Source of the DNA: Lentilactobacillus parafarraginis DSM 18390 = JCM 14109
GTDB lineage: Bacteria > Bacillota > Bacilli > Lactobacillales > Lactobacillaceae
Length of the DNA: 61,163 nt
Assembly: GCF_001435895.1 (NCBI RefSeq)
Contig: NZ_AZFZ01000007.1
Location: 12,368 to 73,530, forward strand
Direction of reading: 5' to 3'
How positions within the stretch are numbered: the stretch's first letter is position 1; each line of letters opens with the position of its first letter. A program made the position numbers and the translations under genes. Positions 36,545 through 45,378 of the stretch are shown here, piece after piece. The notes under the pieces were generated by a model. The model had not been told where the DNA came from, made no database searches, and saw only the letters and a list, made by a program, of their open reading frames with translations.

Positions 36545-37417
36545 TTAACGCGTGTTCAACCTTTCCCCGATTGCGTAGGCCTCGGTTACTCGGGTGTCAT
36601 TATCGAGGTAAACGCCGACTTTCATCACGATTTGATCCCCCAGCCAGCGTGGCTCAATGCCTTGAACCCCCAGCACACCAGGAATTTGGTTAATTGTTTT
36701 GGAATAGGTTTCAATCGTTTTTGGGCTGAATCCTTCAGTCAAACGCATAATTGTGGTTCTAAAGATTGTGATTGAGGCGTACAGAATTAAGAAGCCCACA
36801 ATGATAGTTGCCGCTCCATCCAGCCACTGAGCGCCCAGATAAGCCCCACCAATTGATAGGAAGGTGCCAAAACTCGTCCAAGCGTCACTTTTTAAGTCCT
36901 GGCCGGAAGCGACTAACGCTTGGTTATTGAGTTGATGCCCCTTAGCTGAATTGTATTTTGCCAAGATCGCAATGACGATTGCAGAGGTGATGCTGACACC
37001 CAGGGACCAGTCGTTAGGGCGAACCGATCCGCCCGCTAAGAATCGTTGAACCGCGAAGACGCCGTCGACCAGAATTTGGATACTGACGGCAAACATGATG
37101 GTTGCCGATAGGAAGGCAGCAATGTTTTCATACTGCCAGTGACCCAGGACGTGATTAGAATCTGGTGGCCGGCGGGAAATCTTGAGACCAGTAATGATAA
37201 TGGCGGCACCACAAACCCCGGTGAGGTTGTTAAGCCCATCGGCGATGAGGACGGTAATGTTGTTAAAGTAACCGATAATCAGCTCAGCAGTCATGATGAC
37301 GGCGTATGCACCCAAGTTGGCAAAGGTGATTTTCTGAGCCTCTTGCAGTTTATCTAGCCGGTGTTGACGGTCAATAACGATATTTCTTCCGGCATCGTAT
37401 TGATTAATGTTTGCCAA
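36545..37417 (-). CDS. cation diffusion facilitator transporter, probably frameshifted at the C terminus
   Basis: 290-residue CDF-type divalent metal exporter with six membrane helices: LIADGLNNLTG (site A Asp pair, here D..N) near residue 60, the HxxxE-like HVLGHWQYENIAA near 90 and SDAWTSFGT near 180. The frame ends at RLNTR, but the next frame continues with VEHALMEKYDILDADV and MAYPVSLKDEP to a stop at 36465. That is the expected tail of the CDF cytoplasmic domain, so one base seems to be missing in the GGGGAAAGG tract near 36563-36571. Start is TTG with AGGAAGTGATC upstream. Confidence 0.8.
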   Translation of the reverse strand: MANINQYDAGRNIVIDRQHRLDKLQEAQKITFANLGAYAVIMTAELIIGYFNNITVLIADGLNNLTGVCGAAIIITGLKISRRPPDSNHVLGHWQYENIAAFLSATIMFAVSIQILVDGVFAVQRFLAGGSVRPNDWSLGVSITSAIVIAILAKYNSAKGHQLNNQALVASGQDLKSDAWTSFGTFLSIGGAYLGAQWLDGAATIIVGFLILYASITIFRTTIMRLTEGFSPKTIETYSKTINQIPGVLGVQGIEPRWLGDQIVMKVGVYLDNDTRVTEAYAIGERLNTR

Positions 37418-37603
37418 AAATGATCACTTCCTAAAATCGAAAACCGGATTTTGAATCTTAAGTTACCAATGAAATTTTCCGTTGGGGAAATGTTGCTTCA
37501 AGTCCAATTATATCGGCTCATGAGAAATAGTGTCAGATGACGATTGAAAATATGAGAAATTTTATAAGGTTTCCGTTTAGTTTGCGTTTTTTGCCGAAAA
37601 TCG

Positions 37604-37632
37604 TTTATAAAGCTGCTTTTTTATGCTATTAT
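37604..37632 (+). promoter_or_regulatory. promoter of jag
   Basis: TTTATA and TATTAT are 17 bases apart, 32 bases before the jag ATG. Confidence 0.55.
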
Positions 37633-37664
37633 AAATCAGTTAAATCCATTAAAGGGAGTTTATT

Positions 37665-38396
37665 ATGTCAATTTACTCTGGTAAAACCATCCAAGACGCA
37701 GTGCAAAAAGGCTTAGCTGAACTATCACTCAATCAGGACCAAGTTGAAGTCAATGTCATTCAACAGCCAAGAAACGGTTTCTTTGGCATCGGTCGCAAAC
37801 CTGCTCAAGTCGAACTTACCCCAAAAGAAAGCAAAACCACAAACCAAACTGATCCTCACACACCGACACCTGCCGCAGCCATTAAACGCGCCGAGACGTC
37901 GAGCGAAGATTCATCTTCTGAAGATGACCGCGAAGATGTTGATCTTGATAAAATTGCCCAGGACCTCGCTGATTATTTAAACGACGTTCTTGAAGCGATG
38001 GGATTTTCGTTTACCCTCAAGCTTGATGTCCGCAACCGCCATTCGATTTACATTGATATGGATACGGAACAGGAAAGCCGACTAATCGGCCGCCATGGTC
38101 GAACGATCAATGCTTTGCAGAACCTTGGCCAAATTTATATTAACCGAGCTGGCGCCAATAACGTTGACGTTGAGCTGGATACCGCTGATTATCGCCACCG
38201 GCGTAGTGAGGCGTTAGTTCAGCTTGCCGATAAAACGGCCAGAAATGCCATCGCCAATGGCAAACCGGTTTACTTGAACCCGATGCCGTCCTTTGAACGC
38301 AAACAAATTCATAATGCACTGGCTGATAATCCCCACGTCGTGACGTATTCAACTGGCAAAGAACCTCATCGGGTCATTGTAGTTGCGCCCAAATAA
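37665..38396 (+). CDS. jag: RNA-binding protein KhpB (Jag/EloR)
   Basis: 243-residue protein with the Jag-N domain (1-50, ending GFFGIGRKPAQVEL), a variable acidic linker, a KH domain with GRHGRTINALQNL, and a C-terminal R3H domain with the NALADNPHVVTYSTGKEPHR segment. With KhpA it controls cell elongation and envelope genes post-transcriptionally. It has its own promoter because the yidC link is broken by the CDF gene. Confidence 0.95.
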   Translation: MSIYSGKTIQDAVQKGLAELSLNQDQVEVNVIQQPRNGFFGIGRKPAQVELTPKESKTTNQTDPHTPTPAAAIKRAETSSEDSSSEDDREDVDLDKIAQDLADYLNDVLEAMGFSFTLKLDVRNRHSIYIDMDTEQESRLIGRHGRTINALQNLGQIYINRAGANNVDVELDTADYRHRRSEALVQLADKTARNAIANGKPVYLNPMPSFERKQIHNALADNPHVVTYSTGKEPHRVIVVAPK

Positions 38397-38421
38397 ATTG
38401 CGAACCAGGTCCAAAATAGCG

Positions 38422-38450
38422 TTGACAAATCAAGGACTTTAAAATATGAT
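38422..38450 (+). promoter_or_regulatory. strong promoter upstream of mnmE
   Basis: Consensus TTGACA and TATGAT with a 17-base spacer. A terminator follows after about 80 transcribed bases. Confidence 0.8.
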
Positions 38451-38456
38451 GAAGGT

Positions 38457-38535
38457 AATCATTCTTATCTTAACTAGGTAAAGTAGTCAAAGTGCTTTAT
38501 CCATGCTTTTTACGCATGGAGTGGGCACTTTTTTT
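38457..38535 (+). ncRNA. candidate small RNA or attenuated leader before mnmE
   Basis: The interval runs from the predicted start to the end of a strong terminator hairpin. No frame with a ribosome site is present. It can be a free 79-nt RNA or an mnmE leader whose read-through is regulated; no known riboswitch fold was recognised. Confidence 0.45.
38489..38535 (+). terminator. intrinsic terminator before mnmE
   Basis: AAAGTGC and CCATGC pair with GCATGG and GCACTTT, followed by a T run; it lies 70 bases before the mnmE start, in the same direction. Confidence 0.8.
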
Positions 38536-38605
38536 GTGCCCTAAGCGCTTTTTTGTGGTTTAATGAGTGGAACTATTGGATTTTTATGCGGGAGGAAGCT
38601 GAATC

Positions 38606-40000
38606 ATGGTTTTAACAACGACTGAATTTGACACGATTGCGGCAATTTCAACACCACCTGGTGAAGGCGGTATTTCGATTGTTCGGATTAGTGGTGAAGA
38701 GGCATTTGACGTTGCCAAGAAACTTTATCGAGGAAAAAATTTGGATAAAGTTGCCAGCAATACCATTAACTATGGCCACATTGTCGATCCGGACACCCAC
38801 GAAGAAATTGATGAAGTGATGTTGTCAGTCATGCGGGCTCCCCATACTTACACGAAGGAAGACATCATTGAAATTAATTGTCATGGTGGCATTGTCGCGA
38901 CTAATCGAATTTTACAGCTCATTTTAAGTCACGGCGCCCGAATGGCTGAGCCCGGCGAATTCACTAAGCGGGCATTTTTAAATGGCCGAATTGACTTATC
39001 ACAATCTGAAGCGGTTATGGATTTAATTGAGGCCAAAACCGATCGGTCGATGAAGGCTGCGATCAGTCAGCTGGACGGCAATTTGTCCCATTTAATTAAG
39101 CACCTGCGAAAAGATATTCTCGACGTCTTGGCTCAGGTCGAAGTTAACATTGATTACCCTGAGTATGACGATGTTGAGACCATGACAAGTAAACTATTAC
39201 GAGAAAAGGCCACCGATGTTCATGCTCGGATTGATCAGTTATTAGAGACGGCCAAACAGGGAAAGATTCTTCGCGATGGCCTTGCGACATCCATCATTGG
39301 GCGCCCGAATGTCGGCAAATCAAGTCTTTTGAATCACCTGCTTCACGAGGATAAAGCAATTGTCACCGATGTGCCGGGAACCACGCGGGATGTGTTGGAA
39401 GAATATGCCAACGTGCGTGGGGTGCCGCTAAAGTTAGTTGACACTGCTGGTATTCGCGAAACCACCGATAAAGTTGAAAAAATTGGGGTTGATCGTTCTC
39501 GAAAAGCGATTGATAGTGCCGATTTAGTTTTGCTGGTCCTTAACGCGAGTGAAGCATTGACGGATGAGGATCGCCAGTTAATTCAGGCAACCGATAAAAA
39601 ACAACGGATTGTGATTTTAAATAAAACGGATTTACCGGTCAAACTTGACGTTGATGAGGTTAAGCGGCTTACAAAACCGTCCAATATCATCTCAACGTCC
39701 GCAATTAAGGCGGATGGTCTCAAGGGACTTGAAGAAATTATTGCCAAAATGTTCTTTGGTGAAGGCATTGCCAACAGTCAGAACGATGTTGTGGTAACCA
39801 ACGCGCGTCATATTGGGTTACTCAATCAGGCAAAACAGGCTCTTGAAGACGTCATTAAAGGCTTGGATGAAGGGATGCCGGTTGATCTTGTTCAAATCGA
39901 TATGACCCGCTGTTGGGACTTTCTGGGTGAAATCACTGGTGATAGTTATCAGGATGAATTAATCGATCAGTTATTTAGTCAGTTCTGTTTAGGAAAATAA
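38606..40000 (+). CDS. mnmE: tRNA modification GTPase MnmE
   Basis: 464-residue GTPase. N-terminal folate-binding domain ([21 protein letters not shown]), helical domain, G domain inserted with [28 protein letters not shown] and NKTD, and the C-terminal CLGK cysteine motif. With MnmG it forms cmnm5U34 in tRNAs. The ribosome site is GGGAGGAAG. mnmG follows at 35 bases. Confidence 0.98.
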   Translation: MVLTTTEFDTIAAISTPPGEGGISIVRISGEEAFDVAKKLYRGKNLDKVASNTINYGHIVDPDTHEEIDEVMLSVMRAPHTYTKEDIIEINCHGGIVATNRILQLILSHGARMAEPGEFTKRAFLNGRIDLSQSEAVMDLIEAKTDRSMKAAISQLDGNLSHLIKHLRKDILDVLAQVEVNIDYPEYDDVETMTSKLLREKATDVHARIDQLLETAKQGKILRDGLATSIIGRPNVGKSSLLNHLLHEDKAIVTDVPGTTRDVLEEYANVRGVPLKLVDTAGIRETTDKVEKIGVDRSRKAIDSADLVLLVLNASEALTDEDRQLIQATDKKQRIVILNKTDLPVKLDVDEVKRLTKPSNIISTSAIKADGLKGLEEIIAKMFFGEGIANSQNDVVVTNARHIGLLNQAKQALEDVIKGLDEGMPVDLVQIDMTRCWDFLGEITGDSYQDELIDQLFSQFCLGK

Positions 40001-40002
40001 GT

Positions 40003-40018
40003 TGTTTCATGTGAAACA
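40003..40018. other. parS-like site
   Basis: TGTTTCATGTGAAACA, one mismatch to TGTTTCACGTGAAACA, in the mnmE-mnmG gap. Confidence 0.85.
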
Positions 40019-40035
40019 TTTGGAGGAAAGTTCAG

Positions 40036-41973
40036 TTGAAAAGTTTACGAGTAAGCGATGTGAAGCAAAAGTATCGCGGCCATGATTATGATGTGATTGT
40101 TGTGGGTGCTGGCCATGCCGGCAGTGAAGCGGCTTTGGCAGCCGCTCGGATGGGCAATAAGACGCTGGTGCTTACCATTAATTTGGATATGGTAGCGTTC
40201 ATGCCATGTAACCCGTCCGTTGGCGGACCTGCTAAGGGAACCGTCGTCCGTGAAGTGGACGCTTTGGGCGGTGAGATGGGTCGAAATATTGATAAGACCT
40301 ACGTTCAAATGCGAATGCTGAATACTGGTAAGGGGCCTGCTGTCCAAGCATTACGGGCCCAGGCGGATAAGCACGCCTATCACGCTGAAATGAAGCACAC
40401 GATGGAAAACGAACCGAACCTGACGCTCCGTCAGGGGATCGTTGAATCACTCATTGTTGAAGACGGGGTCTGCAAGGGCGTTGTGACTAATACAGGCGCA
40501 AAATACTATGCCAAAGCGGTTGTGATTGCTGCCGGTACCGCTGCCCGTGGAAAAATCATCATTGGTGAACTGATGTATGCATCCGGTCCCAACAATTCCC
40601 AGCCAGCCGAAAAATTATCCGGAAACTTAGAAGAATTGGGATTTGATTTGGAACGGTTTAAAACTGGAACCCCACCTCGGGTTGATGGAACAACCATTGA
40701 CTATTCGAAAACCGAGGAACAGCCCGGCGATCAAAAGCCCCATCATTTTAGCTTTGAATCTGCCGACAAGGACTATTTGGCCGTTAAAGATCAGTTGTCC
40801 TGCTGGTTGACCTACACCAATGAAACAACCCATAAAATTATTCGGGACAATCTTGACCGCGCCCCAATGTTTACCGGCGTAATCGAAGGGGTTGGCCCCC
40901 GCTACTGCCCGTCAATTGAAGATAAGATTGTCCGGTTCGCCGACAAACCCCGGCACCAACTTTTCTTAGAACCTGAAGGGCGCAAGACTGAGGAGTGGTA
41001 CGTGGACGGTTTATCAACGTCAATGCCTGAAGAAGTCCAACAGAAAATGCTTCACACCATTTCCGGGTTGGAAAACGCCGAAATGATGCGGCCGGGCTAT
41101 GCGATCGAATATGATGTCGTTGCGCCCTATCAGCTGAAGCCAACTTTGGAAACCAAAGTGGTTAAAAATCTCTTTACTGCTGGGCAGACAAACGGCACTT
41201 CCGGTTATGAAGAAGCAGCCGGCCAAGGCATTATGGCTGGCATCAATGCTGGCCGCCGGGCGCTGGGTAAGGGTCCGTTTGTCTTAAAGCGGAACGAAGC
41301 CTACATTGGTGTGATGATTGATGATCTGGTTACCAAGGGCACGAAGGAACCTTACCGACTTTTGACGAGTCGGGCCGAATACCGGTTGCTGCTGCGGACT
41401 GATAACGCCGACATGCGGTTGACTGAAAAGGGTCATGAAATTGGCTTGATTTCTGATGATCGTTACGCCAAGTTTTTAGCTAAGAAAAAGGCCATTGAGT
41501 CAGAGATTGATCGGTTGAACAACATTCGGATTAAACCTTCAAAAGCCGTCGACGAATTTGTTGAAGCTCACGGTGATAAGCCGTTAAAGGACGGTGTTAT
41601 CGCGGCGGTATTCCTGCGGCGCCCATACGTTGATTACCAAGCGTTGATGCAGTTTATTCCGGCCCCTGACCAACCATTGGATCGCCATGTTATCGAGCAG
41701 GTTGAAATCCAAACGAAGTATGCCGGCTACATCGCCAAAGCCGAAGCTAGTGTTGAAAAGATGAAGCGGATGGAGGAAAAGAAAATTCCGGATCAAATCG
41801 ATTACGATGCCATTGATGGGATTGCAACCGAAGCCCGTCAGAAACTCCAGAAAATTCATCCGGAAACCTTGGCCCAGGCAACCCGTATCAGTGGGGTTAA
41901 TCCGGCTGACATTGCCATTTTGAGTGTTTATATTCAACAAGGTAAGATTGCTAAGTTAAAAAAGAGTGTTTAG
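40036..41973 (+). CDS. mnmG: tRNA uridine-5-carboxymethylaminomethyl modification enzyme MnmG
   Basis: 645-residue FAD enzyme with [19 protein letters not shown] near the N terminus, the [11 protein letters not shown] motif near 290, and [16 protein letters not shown] with the catalytic region near 380. Start is TTG, nine bases after GGAGG. MnmG works with MnmE. In many lactobacilli rsmG, noc and parAB come next, but here a convergent MFS gene follows. Confidence 0.98.
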   Translation: MKSLRVSDVKQKYRGHDYDVIVVGAGHAGSEAALAAARMGNKTLVLTINLDMVAFMPCNPSVGGPAKGTVVREVDALGGEMGRNIDKTYVQMRMLNTGKGPAVQALRAQADKHAYHAEMKHTMENEPNLTLRQGIVESLIVEDGVCKGVVTNTGAKYYAKAVVIAAGTAARGKIIIGELMYASGPNNSQPAEKLSGNLEELGFDLERFKTGTPPRVDGTTIDYSKTEEQPGDQKPHHFSFESADKDYLAVKDQLSCWLTYTNETTHKIIRDNLDRAPMFTGVIEGVGPRYCPSIEDKIVRFADKPRHQLFLEPEGRKTEEWYVDGLSTSMPEEVQQKMLHTISGLENAEMMRPGYAIEYDVVAPYQLKPTLETKVVKNLFTAGQTNGTSGYEEAAGQGIMAGINAGRRALGKGPFVLKRNEAYIGVMIDDLVTKGTKEPYRLLTSRAEYRLLLRTDNADMRLTEKGHEIGLISDDRYAKFLAKKKAIESEIDRLNNIRIKPSKAVDEFVEAHGDKPLKDGVIAAVFLRRPYVDYQALMQFIPAPDQPLDRHVIEQVEIQTKYAGYIAKAEASVEKMKRMEEKKIPDQIDYDAIDGIATEARQKLQKIHPETLAQATRISGVNPADIAILSVYIQQGKIAKLKKSV

Positions 41974-41992
41974 CAAACCATTTTAGGATGGC

Positions 41993-42046
41993 AAAAGGGA
42001 GGTCAACGGTCTGAGCAGTGATGCCCAGGCGTTAACCTCCCTTTTT
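41993..42046. terminator. mnmG terminator
   Basis: AAAGGGAGGT pairs with ACCTCCCTTTTT over an extended loop with further ACG/CGT pairing. It faces the converging MFS gene. Confidence 0.75.
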
Positions 42047-42058
42047 GACTCGTTTCGA

Positions 42059-43255
42059 TTAAGTTGATGGTGATGGTTTAATTTGCGTGAACAACCAAAG
42101 GCTAATCCCAATGCAGACAGTAATTGAAACCGCCATTGGCAGATAAGTTTGCGATCCCATAATGCCAACCAGTGGCGACATGACCCCGCCGATGGCATTT
42201 TGAGAAAGTCCCAGTAACGCGGAAATTCCGCCGCTGTTTTTCATCGATAAGTTCATGATGACTGAGGTTGTCAGGGTAAACAGCATGCCAAACTGCAGGA
42301 CGATGAGAAGCACCAAACCGATGGCGGTGATGAGGTTATTAAAGACAAACCAGCTAATCGTTAGTGCGAGGGCTGATAGTAAAGTGGTTGTGAGCACGAC
42401 GTGGATTTGGCGGGTTTCAGAGACTTTGGTTGCTAAAATGCCAGGAACGGCTGACCCGATGGCAATCCCAATCCCGTTAACCGCGTACAAAAAACCAAAG
42501 CTTGAGACACTCATATGAAAGTAGTTTTGGAAGACAAATGACGATGCTGAAATATAACTGAAAAGTCCACCATAGATCAGGCCACTGCCAATCACCAGTT
42601 TCACAAATTTGCCGTTCTTCAACAGCCCCAGCATTTCCCAGACTGAGTTGATCGGGTTGCCGGCAATTCGTTTAGCCGCCGGGAGTGTCTCTTTCACGCC
42701 TAACCAAATTGCAAGGGCCACCAAGCAGCCAATGACTGCTAGGAGAATAAAGACGCCCTGCCAAGCGACGTATTGAATGATGTAGCCGCCAATGACCGGC
42801 GAGACGACAGGAAAGATGCCGTTAACTGCTGACAGCAGCGAATAAAATCGCGTCAGTAGCGGACCGGAAAAGAGGTCCGACGCAATGGCCCGGGAGAGGA
42901 CCTGCCCGCTGGCACCGGCCAATCCCTGGACAAATCGCAAACCAATCAGAAAATAAACTGAGTGCGTTGCTGCGATGAGTAACGAAACCAGTGCGAAGGC
43001 GATAAACCCGATCATTAAGGGCAGTTTCCGACCGTATTTATCGCTCAGAGGACCAGAAATTAACTGGCCCACCGCCAAGCCGATCAAGCAGGCACTCAGG
43101 CTCAGCTGAACCAGGGATGCTGGGGTATGCAGGCTCTGGGTCATTTGCGGTAACGCCGGTAGGTATAGGTCGATAGACAGCGGTCCGGTGGCGCTAATTG
43201 TTCCTAAAATAAAGACCAGCCAGGCCCGTTTGCCTAAACTGACGTTTGCAGCCAT
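42059..43255 (-). CDS. Bcr/CflA family multidrug efflux MFS transporter
   Basis: 398-residue MFS protein with about twelve helices. The first helix segment SIDLYLPALPQM and the loop GPLSDKYGRKLPL (motif A) are typical of the Bcr/CflA drug:H+ antiporter subfamily, as is FVQGLAGASGQVLSRAIASD (motif B/C region). Substrate unknown. It is monocistronic and occupies the place where chromosome-partition genes are often found. Confidence 0.88.
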   Translation of the reverse strand: MAANVSLGKRAWLVFILGTISATGPLSIDLYLPALPQMTQSLHTPASLVQLSLSACLIGLAVGQLISGPLSDKYGRKLPLMIGFIAFALVSLLIAATHSVYFLIGLRFVQGLAGASGQVLSRAIASDLFSGPLLTRFYSLLSAVNGIFPVVSPVIGGYIIQYVAWQGVFILLAVIGCLVALAIWLGVKETLPAAKRIAGNPINSVWEMLGLLKNGKFVKLVIGSGLIYGGLFSYISASSFVFQNYFHMSVSSFGFLYAVNGIGIAIGSAVPGILATKVSETRQIHVVLTTTLLSALALTISWFVFNNLITAIGLVLLIVLQFGMLFTLTTSVIMNLSMKNSGGISALLGLSQNAIGGVMSPLVGIMGSQTYLPMAVSITVCIGISLWLFTQIKPSPST

Positions 43256-43477
43256 TCAATCACCCGTTTCTAATTCGTTAAGTCACCAAATTATGATACC
43301 GGTTTACCGCTATAATCGCAAATTAATTATAGTTATGTTAATTATGCATTTAAAAGTTGTCTTGAAGATAAAATATGATAAAATTAAATTCGTTTGTATC
43401 AACGATCTATCAACGTTTTTCATGAACCATTAAAAACACTGGGACTTTGTGTTGAAAGTCCATAAAGGAGCACGTAC

Positions 43478-44068
43478 ATGAAATTTATCAAAGGATTCTT
43501 AGGGATTGTCATTCCGGTCGCAATTGGACTGGCACTTGCCCTGCTCATTAAGGCGACGGTTGTGACGGTCGCGCGAGTGGATGGGCCTTCAATGGAACCG
43601 AATTTAGTAAATAACGAACGACTATTTGTTTGGCGCCATGCCAAGATTAAACATCTCAGCGTGATTGTCTTTGACGCTCACGGCGAAGATCCCAGCGCCA
43701 CAACCCCCAATACCGATTATGTTAAGCGGGTGATCGGCCTTCCCGGCGACACCGTTTCCAGTAGCGACGGCAACGTTTACGTGAACGGCAAGAAGATCAA
43801 CCAAAGTTTCATTAGTAAGTATCAACGGACAACCGGTACCGGAAACTGGGATCTGCAGACCCTTTCCAAGAGCTGGGCTAAGCATCCCAATTCCGTTAAG
43901 GTCCCTAAAGGCAATTACTTTGTGTTAGGTGATCACCGATCGGTTTCAAACGATGGCCGATACTGGGGATTTGTGCCAAAGAAGAAGATTACCGGCGTGG
44001 CCAAGACGTTCCCATGGGGAACCGATAAGGCCAAGCGGCATAACGTGAACGACTTGGGATTTGAATAA
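43478..44068 (+). CDS. lepB: signal peptidase I
   Basis: 196-residue type I signal peptidase. One N-terminal membrane helix (residues 5-25), the catalytic Ser in DGPSMEPNL (near residue 40), the catalytic Lys in DYVKRVIGLPGD (near 85) and GDHRSVSNDGRYWGFVP (box E). It cleaves Sec/Tat signal peptides, such as that of the secreted protein at 53183. It has AAAGGAG as ribosome site and a strong terminator behind it. Confidence 0.95.
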   Translation: MKFIKGFLGIVIPVAIGLALALLIKATVVTVARVDGPSMEPNLVNNERLFVWRHAKIKHLSVIVFDAHGEDPSATTPNTDYVKRVIGLPGDTVSSSDGNVYVNGKKINQSFISKYQRTTGTGNWDLQTLSKSWAKHPNSVKVPKGNYFVLGDHRSVSNDGRYWGFVPKKKITGVAKTFPWGTDKAKRHNVNDLGFE

Positions 44069-44087
44069 CTTTAAAATAATAATAACT

Positions 44088-44138
44088 AACGCTGAATTCA
44101 GCAGGATTTTGATCTTGGTGAATTCAGCGTTTTTTTGT
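44088..44138 (+). terminator. lepB terminator
   Basis: AACGCTGAATTCA pairs with TGAATTCAGCGTT followed by a T run. Confidence 0.9.
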
Positions 44139-44183
44139 GATTTGAAGTCCCGTACTGAGAACTTTCTTCATGGGCGTTATTTT

Positions 44184-45050
44184 TCAAACATTATTGTAGT
44201 GTTTCCGATAGGTGAGCGGTGAGACCCCGTAGTATTTCTTGAAGCTCATTGAGAAATAGTAAACGTTTTGGTAGCCAACATCCGCGGCGATTTTCGTAAT
44301 CTGCTCAGACGTAATCAGCAAGCGTTTCACCGCTTCTTCCAGCCGGTACTTTGTCAAAAACTGGTTTGGCGTGATCCCAAACGTTTTCTTCATACTAACT
44401 GCCACTGAGTTAGGATGCACGTGGAAGATTTTTCCCAGGTCTTCATTGGTAATCTTCTCATCGTAATGGTCGCGCAAATAGCGTTGCACTCGACTGGCCA
44501 GAATTGATGTTGACGTCTTAGCTGGGCTTTGAACCTGAACCTGCTGCAAAAGGTCAATAAAGAGCTGCTGAGCCTGCCAGAATCCAACGGCGTTTTGCGC
44601 AGCGCTGTTTTGAAAGATCTTCTTGATGATTGGCAACAGCGCGTCCGTATCCGAGATGGGGGTGTGTTTTTTTAAAAACAGTGTCATGTCTGGTGTGTAG
44701 TAGTGCAGTGAAGGAACCTGGATAATGGAACGCAACTGCTTTGGTTCCTTAGATTGGACGTAATCGCTAATCACGGCAAAATGAATCCAGTAATATTCGG
44801 TAGTTTCGTCCATCGGTTTCCAAGAGTAGTGGTGGTGCTTTGGCTGCAGAATAAACATTTCACCAGGAACAACGGTGTATTTAATGTCATCTTCAGCAAT
44901 ATAGAGTTTTCCACGAACCATAAATATCATCACAAAAAATTGAAAATTATTCCGATTCGGGTGGCGTTCGCCCGGATTAAAAATGACATGTCCACTTTGA
45001 ACGTAGGTTGGCAAGGGTAAACATGAAATTGATAGGTACTGATCTGCCAT
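44184..45050 (-). CDS. AraC family transcriptional regulator of the arabinofuranoside locus
   Basis: 288-residue regulator with an N-terminal cupin sugar-binding domain (about 15-150, including RGKLYIAEDDIKY and PGEMFILQPKHHHY) and a C-terminal AraC double helix-turn-helix (about 190-285, with GKIFHVHPNSVAVSMKK and YQNVYYFSMSFKKYYGVSP). It is transcribed away from the GH127 operon, a common arrangement for a sugar-responsive activator. AGGAGG precedes the ATG. The ligand is unknown but is likely an arabinose-containing oligosaccharide. Confidence 0.88.
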   Translation of the reverse strand: MADQYLSISCLPLPTYVQSGHVIFNPGERHPNRNNFQFFVMIFMVRGKLYIAEDDIKYTVVPGEMFILQPKHHHYSWKPMDETTEYYWIHFAVISDYVQSKEPKQLRSIIQVPSLHYYTPDMTLFLKKHTPISDTDALLPIIKKIFQNSAAQNAVGFWQAQQLFIDLLQQVQVQSPAKTSTSILASRVQRYLRDHYDEKITNEDLGKIFHVHPNSVAVSMKKTFGITPNQFLTKYRLEEAVKRLLITSEQITKIAADVGYQNVYYFSMSFKKYYGVSPLTYRKHYNNV

Positions 45051-45079
45051 TGAATTGACCTCCTAAATGGCTTTTTTAA

Positions 45080-45093
45080 TGTAAGCGCTTATA
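45080..45093. promoter_or_regulatory. catabolite-responsive element (cre) near the araC-type gene
   Basis: TGTAAGCGCTTATA matches the cre consensus TGWNANCGNTNWCA at all but one position; it lies 30 bases upstream of the regulator start. Confidence 0.7.
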
Positions 45094-45318
45094 AATTAAT
45101 ATAAAACGCCTGTTAAATAATATAAAAAGTTATCTGAGCGACTTTATAAAGACTGATAAAATATTATAAATTCTTGGACAATTTAATAAATCATCCCTGA
45201 TACCATGGTTATACCTTATTTCAGCCGTTTTGTCCATATTAATAATCTCTGTGGTATTTTATAAAATCTTTGATAGATAGTAGATTTTAATATTTTATAT
45301 TTACGGTATTCTTATAAA

Positions 45319-45332
45319 CGTAAGCGGTTGCA
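45319..45332. promoter_or_regulatory. second cre-like site before GH127
   Basis: CGTAAGCGGTTGCA keeps the CG core with two mismatches to the cre consensus, 47 bases before the GH127 start. The rest of this 328-base divergent region is AT-rich with repeated TTATAAA motifs and no gene. Confidence 0.5.
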
Positions 45333-45378
45333 AGATGATTCATCGATAACCAAGTGACCGACAGGAAATTGAGGAAGG

